Positions 39,099 to 53,500 of a DNA stretch of 64,000 nt are shown here, one piece after another. The DNA comes from Pseudeuparius sepicola (taxonomy: Eukaryota; Arthropoda; Insecta; Coleoptera; Anthribidae). Position 1 is the stretch's first letter. Every line of letters begins with the position of its first letter. The stretch spans positions 19,546,901-19,610,900 of the forward strand of contig OY987299.1 of the NCBI GenBank assembly GCA_963920635.1, read 5' to 3'. The translations under genes and the position numbers were made by a program. Below the pieces are notes generated by a model, which was not told where the DNA came from, did no database searches, and saw only the letters and a program-made list of their open reading frames with translations.

Positions 39099-39402
39099 GG
39101 TCATAAATTGTTCATATGTGCACGCCCGTATGAATCAATATAGATTAGTGTAAACTAATCTAAGTTATTATATAGTGTCCATCCTATCATTAACCGTTTA
39201 TGTAACTTTATATGAATCATTTCACTAATTAACCCGTTTAGAATAATTGGTTTGATTATCAAGTATTCTAGGTTTCTCAAAATCAAAATTATGACCCTGT
39301 TGAAAATGATGACGGGCCAAAAATATAATATTATCTTACTAAGTATATAAAGGTATATAGTTACTTAGAGTGACTATTTAGGTATCTATACCTTATATTA
39401 TA

Positions 39403-40200
39403 TAGGATGATTTTTTTAGGTCTACCACCGCGATTTTCCCGCTCATTTTGCGGCCTACAAAAAAAACGTAAGACACAAAAATGTGGCAATTTTGAACAGC
39501 TAAGTGGTGCTGCAAAAGAAATCGGCATCCATGGCCAACTTGTCGCGCAATATTATAAAAACCTCAAATTGAGCAAAACTATTAATGGCCGTGGAATGTT
39601 TATTTATTGAAAATTGATGGCACTAAGAAGCTTTATGCAAAAGGGTACTCAGATAGTTTCAGAAAATTACACAGGGTCTTCGGCTCTCTTGAGGCTATGC
39701 ATTTTTTTTGTTTATTTCTTATTAAGCGATTTTCTCGCTTATTTTGGGCCGCACAGAAAATATGTAAGAAAACAAAATATGGCAATTTTGGTCAGCGAGG
39801 CGACATTAAAAAAGGAATGGGCCTCCATACCCAACTTTTCGCGGTGTACTAAAAAAACCTAAAATCGACAAAAATTATCATGGTCTCAAGAGAGCCGAAG
39901 ATCCTGTGTAATTTGTTGAAACTATCTGAGCACCTGGGTGGATAAAGCTTCTCAGTGCCATCAATTTTCAATATAAAAGTTTTCCTCTGTCTCTTAAAAT
40001 AAACATTCCACGGCCATTAATAGTTTTGCTCAATTTGAGGTTTTTTTAATATTGCGCGAAAAGTTGGCCATGGTTGTCGATTTCTTTTGCAGCACCACTT
40101 AGCTGTCCAAAATTGCCACATTTTTGTTTCTTACGTTTTTTTTGTAGGCCGCAAAATGAGCGAGAAAATCGCGGTGGTAGACCTAAAAAAAATCATCCTG
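39403..40200. mobile_element. ~800-bp foldback MITE (TAGGATGATTTTTTTAGGTC ends)
   Basis: Arms of about 300 bp: the left begins TAGGATGATTTTTTTAGGTC, the right ends with the complement of CAGGATGATTTTTTTTAGGT; TA on each side. The centre (about 39725-39850) contains a third, diverged copy of the arm sequence (GCGATTTTCTCGCTTATTTT). Overlapping frames are artefacts of the repeat. Confidence 0.82.
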
Positions 40201-40752
40201 TATATGTCATCTGTCAGTTGTTACTTTATTGAGTTTAGTCTTCATTTATTCTATAAGACCTCTGCATTACCATCTCGCTTATACTAATAACTTTGGAACA
40301 TTTTGTGATACTGGAATCATTTCAAATAATAATTCTCAGATGAGTTACTTTTGCTTTTGCTCAAATGCGCATACTGAACCTTGATCCACATTAGTTTTGC
40401 AAAAGGCACTCTTTGGTGAGTTGCAACGGATGATTGCAAGTTTATGTGCATATTTTATAATCTTCTTGAATTATTTTGAATTTAAAATGACAATGTCGTT
40501 ATAGTGTCAAATTTTCATACTGCTTTGATCATTACTCTCTCAAAAATTTACTTGCAAGCCTATGAGGCAACATCCCACATCGTTTTTGCCTCGGTTTTTG
40601 CTTTACCTCAGAGTCGCTATTTTTATGCAAAACCAGTTGAAATTTGATGATGACTTTTTGATTTGTTTCCTGGTAGATTTTTTTTCAAATTAATAACGAA
40701 TTTCCTGGGGTTTTTCTACCAAATATATATATTTTTTTATCAATACATCTTC

Positions 40753-40795
40753 GTAACTACGTACGTTTCAGCTTAGTTAGCCATCATCAGGTTAC
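40753..40795 (-). ncRNA. Candidate hammerhead ribozyme, left arm (minus strand)
   Basis: Exact complement of the motif at 41874-41916: stem I GTAAC, CTGATGA, stem II with GGCT/AGCT, GAAA, CGT/ACG, TA, stem I GTTAC. Reads toward the left. Confidence 0.65.
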
Positions 40796-41055
40796 AATAT
40801 TACAAGTTAAAAACAATTTAAAATATCTAAAAGAGAAACGAAACATTTAGAATTTTTTTCTTTTATACAATTTTCTTTTCTTATATTAAGTACAGATCCA
40901 TATAATTTTTATTTTTTTTTTAAATTTGTTAAAATTTGTTAAACGCATCTATACAAAAATTATAAAACATATATAAAGTTTTTCCCTGTTATGATCCTTA
41001 CAGATATTTGTTAAAATTTGTTAAACGCATCTATACAAAAATTATAAAACATATA

Positions 41056-41658
41056 CAGGGTGATTCAGGAGGAAATGTCAATATTTTAGGTACGTATTCG
41101 GGGACCCAAAATAAACATAAAAGTTCCTATAAACATGGGTCCTATTCCCGGCCGTTACCGAAATACAGGGGTAAACAACATTCAATTTAAGGTTTTTATT
41201 ACATTATTTATAACAGGTAGGCTAGGTTTTGGGTGATTCAGGCAGAAATTCCTGTTGCTTAGCAATAGTAGACCTTAATCCTCTGGATTATTGTCTTTGG
41301 GGGTGGTTTAAATCATTGGTATATTCAAGTAAAGTAAACACTAGAGATGCATTACTCGATCGAATAATAAATGCAGCAGCAACTATAAGAAACAGGCCCG
41401 TATCCATTCATAGAGCGACCCGAGCTATTCACCAGAGAGCTGACTTATGTTTAGAAGTAAACGGTGGCATTTTTGAAAACTATAAAACCTAGCCTACCTG
41501 TTATAAATAATGTAATAAAAACCTTAAATTGAATGTTGTTTACCCCTGTATTTCGGTAACGGCCGGGAATAGGACCCATGTTTATAGGAACTTTTATGTT
41601 TATTTTGGGTCCCCGAATACGTACCTAAAATATTGACATTTCCTCCTGAATCACCCTG
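41056..41658. mobile_element. Mariner-type deletion derivative nested in the hammerhead foldback
   Basis: CAGGGTGATTCAGGAGGAAA at 41056, complement ending at 41658, TA on each side. Arms of about 165 bp enclose a fragment of a transposase C-terminus. Insertion split an ATATATAAAGTTTTTCCC stretch that continues on the other side. Confidence 0.85.
41229..41489 (+). pseudogene. Mariner-type transposase C-terminal fragment
   Basis: Contains VDLNPLDYCLWGWFKSLVYS and a tail ending CLEVNGGIFENYKT. The DLxPLDxxLWGxxKxxVY block carries the third catalytic acid region of mariner-like (D,D-D/E) transposases, and VNGGxFE closes such proteins. The first two acids and DNA-binding domain are missing. The internal start is only the first in-frame ATG; it is a relic. 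Confidence 0.8.
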
Positions 41659-41873
41659 TATAAAGTTTTTCCCTGTTATGATCCTTACAGATCCTTACAG
41701 ATCATAACAGGGAAAAACTTTATATATGTTTTATAATTTTTGTATAGATGCGTTTAACAAATTTTAACAAATTTGTAATTAATATAAGAAAAGAAAATTG
41801 TATAAAAGAAAAAAAATTCTAAATGTCTCGTTTCTCTTTTAGATATTTTAAATTGTTTTTAACTTGTAATATT

Positions 41874-41916
41874 GTAACCTGATGATGGCTAACTAAGCTG
41901 AAACGTACGTAGTTAC
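41874..41916 (+). ncRNA. Candidate hammerhead ribozyme, right arm (plus strand)
   Basis: Stem I GTAAC (41874-41878) pairs with GTTAC (41912-41916), 5 of 5 bp. Core CTGATGA (41879-41885) and GAAA (41900-41903). Stem II is GGCT/AGCT (one G.U) with loop AACTA and one extra T after the core. Stem III is CGT/ACG with no loop, followed by TA, so predicted cleavage is after 41911. Loopless palindromic stem III is known in type I hammerheads of Penelope-like elements, which can act as dimers. Confidence 0.68.
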
Positions 41917-42019
41917 GAAGATGTATTGATAAAATATATATGTATATATATATATATATATATGGTAGAAAAACCCCAGGAAATTCGTTATTAATTTGAT
42001 GATGACAGTTGATTGCAAC

Positions 42020-42509
42020 CAAGGTTAGTGGAGAGTAGGTTGAACGGTCACTCGGGTGAGGGGAGCGGGAAGGGGGAGGCTGTGACGTCACATGTGGATA
42101 AAATGGATATATTGCTTTGAGTTTACATGCATTCAGATGGTTTAGCGTTCTCTGGTTTTAGCTCATTTAAATAACCTCGATTTTAGCTTGTTTGTTTAAA
42201 CGTGTGTGGCGATTTTTACACTATCTTTTGACAGTTTTATAGATATAATTATATTTTTATAGTGTATTACCTTAATTAAAACATAAAAACCATGCAGATG
42301 TATTGTAAAACAAATAATTATATATTATTATCCTGATATTTAGCTTTTTACTAACCTTGCGGGCGTACAAGCGACGTACAAGCTAATATTATATTCGCTC
42401 GATATCCATATGTGACGTCATCGCATGAACCAAAAAGTTACCATTCAACCACAGACCTATATAGCTAGCTATATAGGTCTGTGATTCAACCTACTCTCTA
42501 CTAACCTTG
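42020..42509. mobile_element. 490-bp TIR element with 9-bp target duplication
   Basis: Identical GATTGCAAC at 42011-42019 and 42510-42518 flanks ends CAAGGTTAGTGGAGAGTAGG and its near-complement. A perfect 34-bp palindrome centred on GCTAGC (CACAGACCTATATA arms, about 42451-42484) lies near the right end. A 9-bp duplication suggests Mutator- or Merlin-like transposition. No coding frame. Confidence 0.83.
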
Positions 42510-42530
42510 GATTGCAACAACTCTCCTATA

Positions 42531-43153
42531 ACTCAAATTATTTTAAGAAGTCCTTACTGGGACTGTCAATTGGTAATTTCGATATCCTAAGTTGGCACCA
42601 ATGCAGCAAAAACTGCAACCGGGTCATAAGTTCAGGTCAGTAACTAGCCCATTTGCACTAATAACACGAAAAGTAACACGAACAAGAACAACACAGATGA
42701 CGGTAAAACTCATGAAACGTAGAAAACCCGCGAATATTTTCATTGCCGAATGTTTGAACCAGTTTGAACGATCTGGAAAACCTTCACTGTCACTTTGACA
42801 GAGCGAAGCTAAATTTGCCTGTGTCCGGCCATAGACGCTGCCAAAAGCAGCTGATTATTACAAAATACCAAAATGAAAAGTGTTTCCATGACGTTTGAAA
42901 TTATTATTAAAATGAGTTGTAGTCATAGTTAATGTTATTTATAGCGGTATAATCGTGATTGCAATGGGGTTTTTATTTTATTATTCTCTTTTTTTCGTAT
43001 CACTTGGGTAACTTTTCACATCATAAATCAATGAGTGACGTCATTAACTGGTTGAGACACATACCAATGTTATACCATGGTTAACAGAAAATTCCTAGGG
43101 ATTTTGTCGAGAATGTCATCTGACAAAATCGGGACTTCTTACAGTAATCGGGG
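42531..43153 (+). mobile_element. Element C, copy 2
   Basis: Full-length relative of 23366-23992, from TCAAATTATTTTAAGAAGTC to TACAGTAATCGGGG. About 280 bp upstream of the PSMA7 start codon, so it abuts that gene's promoter. Confidence 0.8.
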
Positions 43154-43409
43154 TTATAATAAAGGAACCCTAAGGAACCCTAGTCTGAGCATGCTCCTTT
43201 CTGGGATTCTTTGTTCAAAGGTCTGTTGGAACCATTTGGAACAAACCCGTTTTCTTCTATTTCGATCTTGATATGAACTTATTTCTGAACATACCTGTTC
43301 AATGTCATCTAGGGACTTTTGATTGATTGTTCTCTGACAAAGTGTCAAAATTTCCCCTTAATAGTTACAAAGCAAAATAATTGGCAGGTTTGAGGTTCTG
43401 TTCCGGTGA

Positions 43410-48700
<5,291 letters not shown>

Positions 48701-48778
48701 GGTGCTGGTTGCTTTGGTGACATTTTATGAAATAATGTAATTCGTCTTAAGTGATTTTTCTAAAAAAGGTACACCATT

Positions 48779-48784
48779 AATAAA
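48779..48784 (+). terminator. PSMA7 polyadenylation signal
   Basis: AATAAA, 79 bases after the stop codon; gives a short 3' UTR. Confidence 0.6.
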
Positions 48785-49089
48785 AAATCGTTATATAAAA
48801 TATTCCATCAGTTTAGACTCATCAACTTTGCTAGTATTTAAAAGCAACCATTTATTTTCTGTCAAATCTGGTTTTCCATAAAACAAAAAAGTATCATTTT
48901 TGTCCTAAAGAAGATTCAAGTATAATAATTTTGGCATAGTTTATATTAGCATATATTAGCATAATATAATGAAAAAAAATTACATATTAACTTGTGGCAA
49001 GCATTTCCTCAAGGACTATATTTTTTTATTATGGCTTTCTAATTTTGATTTTTTTGAGGGAGTTTGGGCAAAATGAAACACCAGTATCA

Positions 49090-50427
49090 ATTCTCTATTG
49101 AAATTTATTTAAATAAAAAATATCAAACAAATTCTTGTACAAAAAAGGTAGTCAAACATTATAAGGATTCATTTCCCATTGGGAAACCCCCCATAACTAG
49201 AATACCACTCAAGTTATAAACAAATGAAAATAAATGAGTGACTAATGAATTTATAGACAAAATGACCGCGAGTGTTTTTTAAATATAGTGCTAAGTCATA
49301 AGATCATGTTAATAAGTATACATTTGAAATAAATACGTTGAAGTGCAAACACATATTACTAATACACAGCATCCAAGTTATTAATATTGTTTAATATTAT
49401 TGGCACAACTCTCATCCATGCATACTGTTCAGCACATCATCTTTACCTATTTACATACCTACAAATAAATACACTAAAGTGAGCTTAAAAATGTACAGTG
49501 TGGTGTCAAATTAATTTTACCTAATTTCTTTAGAGATTGGTTTAAAAGGCTCTTAACGGTGAGTCTTGGGTAAATTCGCTTAGTCTTTTCTCATTTAATT
49601 GCGTAGGTATATATTTCTTTACGAGAAATTAAATTCTACCTTCTTGAAGTAAGCACATTGTTAAAATTAAGTTTAACACACACTGATAAAATGGAACTAA
49701 AATATTATGGCAATAAGGTTATAGTGCTATATAATATCAAAAGATGTGATGGATGCTCTATATATACATAACATTCTTTCTTACACATTAAACGGAACAC
49801 ATACATACAGTGAAACTAGACTAAAAACCTGTATTATAATTTGACCTAAAATTTAGTGACTGCCTACTATTTGGTAGGAAATACTGGCATGATGCGATAC
49901 AGGGTTTGTTCTCGATTTACTTACTTCGTGTTTGTAAAACAAAAACACAAAAACGTAGTACACATTAACAACCACGGCGACACCTAGAAAACTCTCACAT
50001 AAACAAAGTAACTATCTTTGGTAAAGGCTATTTAATTAGTACAACATGCAAGAAGAATGGCAGTGGGATGAAACCATATATGTTTGAGAAACAAATTAAG
50101 AACCCCTTGCAATAAAAGTCGATCATACAATATAATTCAACAATTAACGACTATTCACTTTGCTCTATGTAATATACAACTACTTACAACTACGCTTAAT
50201 TGAAATATAATTGACTTTTGTTGTAAGACGTTCCTAATACGTTTATGCGGAGTTTTCCACAGCAATGGGCCTGTATAAATTCTCTACAATAATCAAAACG
50301 CAGTGGCAACTGCAGACAGTCTTATTGTACACGCGACAGTCACGTGGTAAGCATTTTAATAGATGGAGTCGGGGAATGTGATTGTGTGGTTCACTGTGGG
50401 GCTGCTGTCTTGTGGTCGTCTCTTCTC
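49090..50427 (-). other. CadN 3' UTR (probable)
   Basis: Repeat-free AT-rich sequence after the stop codon with an AATAAA on the minus strand at 49111-49106. Convergent with PSMA7, whose signal lies at 48779. No other gene is seen. Confidence 0.5.
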
Positions 50428-50540
50428 CTATTCGTCTTGTTCAGTCTCTTCACCGGGGGCAGTGTACATGTCGGAGAGCTTGTCAAAACGGGGACCCCAG
50501 GAGTCCAAGTAGCCGTAGTCTTGAGCTTCATCGTCAGTTC
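50428..50540 (-). CDS. CadN: CadN terminal exon
   Basis: Acceptor TGTTTTCTGTGGTTAG, stop TAG at 50430-50428. [13 protein letters not shown] is the conserved catenin-binding end. A hAT element begins 24 bp upstream of the exon on the transcribed strand. Confidence 0.95.
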
Positions 50541-53500
50541 CTAACCACAGAAAACATCGCATTTCAGTGGTGTATCCTGGATTAACAACTGGGGGGGGGG
50601 GGGCAATCAGTTATAAATAACAAAACTCTGTTGATAATTTTAATGAATAAAAACAGAACAAAAACATATTTTCTTGAACTTGAACAATTAAAAAGAAAAA
50701 TGGAAAATATGATGAAAAATGAAAATATGGGTCCGCAGATGTTTCGTTTTCGAGATGGAAGGTGTTGAAATTGAAATTTTATTTTCGTTTTTTTTTAAGT
50801 AACTTCTTGAGACCACAAAATTTTCTTGCAAAATTTGGTAGCCGGGGTTTTTTTGGGAAGAGAAGTCATAATTTGTTATTATTTTTGGTGCAATCCATAG
50901 AGGGCGCTGCGTACGCTATCATTATTTAATTTAATTCAAAAAAATATACTTGGTGAATAACGCCAAAGGTGACTGTTTTCGAGAAATTTTCAAATTTCTG
51001 CATCAATGCAGGTGCGTATCGACACTCGTATGCAATTAAATTCAAAATAAAATTTAAATAATAATAATAATAATTCTCACCCTCACAATACTCCAAACTA
51101 GGAGTACCCCAGAAGCAACCACATGCTTGTGCGGGGGAGGGGGAGGGTCAAAACGGGGACCCCAACAAGCACATTTATTTTTTGACAGTTTAATTAACTT
51201 GTTGTTTTTTTTGCAAGAAAATTTTGTCATCTCAAAAAGTCACTTAACAAAATCGAAAATAAAATTTCAATTTCTTTTTAATTTTTTAAGTTATTAGCGG
51301 ACACCCTGTATAACATAAAAATAATTCTTCGAACCAGTAAAATCTATATCACAAAATCAAATATTTTTTTGGTCTTGAGTTCGTCAAATATCTCCTCCGG
51401 AGATATGGGGATTTTAGGATACACATAAAGGAGTGTTAACCCATGCAGTCGGTTTTTGCTAATATTATTTCTAATATAATTTTTTAAAATTTTCAGTTTT
51501 GAACATGTTCTTTCTGGCGTGGCGGTGCACACTGTAATTGTGCAAAATATGTTTAGTAGGTTGTTTTGCCTAATTTACGGTTATGTGCTGCGACCGATGG
51601 AGTGTGTGCATAATATACGGCAGCGCGTTCTCAAATCTACTGCACAAGTTTTAATTTCGAGAAGACAAGATGAAACAAATAACAAATTGTAGATGTTTGA
51701 TGTTCACTGCATTTTCAGATTAGGCCAGGAGTATATAATTTTTGGTATTATTAATTTCGATATTACAAATCTCATTTATCTCGACAGCTCTGGGGGGGGG
51801 GCAATTGAATACGCCACTGTCGCATTTACTACAAAACTGCGTGATTCATTGAAAGGTACCAACAATCGTAGCGCTACACCATAGAAAATGTGAATCATCC
51901 AATGACATGCATTCCAAAGCATTTACAGGTGTGAAACACAATATTTTTGGACCCACTGTGGCGGACAACTAGAATCCACGATTATTTTGACCAGAGGAAT
52001 AAACTGAGGTTAGAGGCATATGTAATCATTGACAAAACTCGACTGATATTAAATAAATGCACTTTTATTGAAAATATGTAGGGTATTGGGATAAATAAAT
52101 AGATTAGCATGATTATGTACGACCAAAAATTTAATATATCTTTTTGCGTTTCCTCAATAAAATATGAAATTGACTTTTTCATGTCTCATATCAATATAAA
52201 TTTTCGCAGAGACTGGTCTGTTTAGATAATATATCTAATATTCTTGTTTTGTATAGACAGAATGAATAGGTACCCACCCGAAGCTAGTGAGCTGAGTGAC
52301 CCAGCGGTACTGCCACCACCCTCGTAAGCGTAGTTCCTCAAATCGTCAAATGGCGGTGCGTTGGGGTCACTGTCGGCTCTCTTTTTATGTTCTTCAATGA
52401 ACATGCCGACGTTGTGTTCCTGGCCTGGTGGCATAGCTAGAATGGAAACTGAAACAAAAATGACAAATAAAAAAATTGCCATTTGAAAATCATGTTTTTG
52501 AATTACACACGATTGGAATTACTCCAATCTTTGCTTGAAACTTGATATTTTTTGCATTATTGAAAATATACGGGGTGTTAAATAATAATTATGTGCAAAT
52601 ATTTGGTGGAAGTATTCATAAAAACGAAGTAGGCGAGTTTACTGTAGTGAATGCTGAATTCTTTTTCTTTTCTATATTCAGAAACATTTATGGTACGCTA
52701 CGCAAGGGTTCCATTTTTATTTGAATAGCTCTGAATGTAGGGAAAAGCATTCACTTTCACTACCGGCACATACCTATAGAAGCTATATAATAGGTCTGTG
52801 CTACCAACTTGTAAACAGAAAAATTAGGAAGTGACAAATATGACACCCTCGTACAATGTTTTTATGTAATCGTGACAGTAACTGTGTTATTTAAATATGA
52901 AACAAAACACTATAATGTAATATTAAAAACATGAACACTCATTTTTTTTAATTAATTGGGCTACAGAATGCAAATTTTCAAGAGTTTTGTTAAAAAAAGG
53001 GGAACAAGGCTTGCATGTTTCTACCCTCAGGATGCATATGGTAAGATTGTGCGGCACGCAGCAATGTCGCGAAATTTAAAACGAAATAGTTTGAAACGAT
53101 GGAAAAACGAAGTAAAACAATTTCCTATTGTAATTTATTCTCGACTACATCACGGTATTTTTAGATTTTTCGGCTAATTAACATTTCGTTTTTGAGATTG
53201 ATGAATCCTTGGATGAATCATCTTCATTTTTTTTTAAATACGGATCTGGACTTTTTATTGCATATTTCGAAATGAATCGATATCCTGATGTATCCGTTAA
53301 TGTATCACACAAATATATATTTTTTAAATACGGTCGTGGACTTTTTTTGCATATTTCGAAATGAATAATCGATGTCCATGAAATGTCCATGCTCATGAAG
53401 AAAATCGTATGCACAGACCATTACGTGAATTGCAGAAGAATAAACACTATTTTAGAATTACGTGATCTGTTCAACCATTTGAAGAAGCCAGAATTTTGAA

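Larger units (their letters stand above)
38041..39330 (-). pseudogene. Penelope-like retroelement 3' fragment, interrupted by MITE A
   Basis: On the minus strand from about 39317 the translation reads ARHHFQQGHNFDFEKPRILD then NYSKR, a frame break, then ISEMIHIKLHKRLM. That order (H..FDF...ILD....NY.KR..SEM.HIK) is characteristic of the end of Penelope-like polyproteins (GIY-YIG endonuclease side). The following 3' region runs to a degenerate hammerhead-like motif at 38099-38136. A young family A MITE lies inside (38731-39098). Truncated and frameshifted. Confidence 0.65.
40655..41992. mobile_element. Hammerhead-bearing foldback element with nested mariner-type element
   Basis: Arms 40692-40904 and about 41780-41992 are near-perfect inverted copies (AATAACGAATTTCCTGGGG at the left margin, its complement at the right). 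The sequence AATTTGATGATGAC occurs at 40641-40654 and 41993-42006 and may be a target duplication, although part of it overlaps the inverted repeat. Each arm carries one intact hammerhead motif. A 603-bp element is nested at 41056. Confidence 0.82.

Noticed and set aside
41941..41963. (TA)n microsatellite as regulatory element
   Set aside because: Simple AT dinucleotide run in the foldback arm; no independent signal.
50344..50585. Plus-strand frames over the CadN end
   Set aside because: Antisense shadows of the CadN terminal exon.
52956..53177. 73-codon frame [16 protein letters not shown]
   Set aside because: Initially considered a zinc-finger or BESS fragment, but no motif residues are present and the surroundings are repeats.
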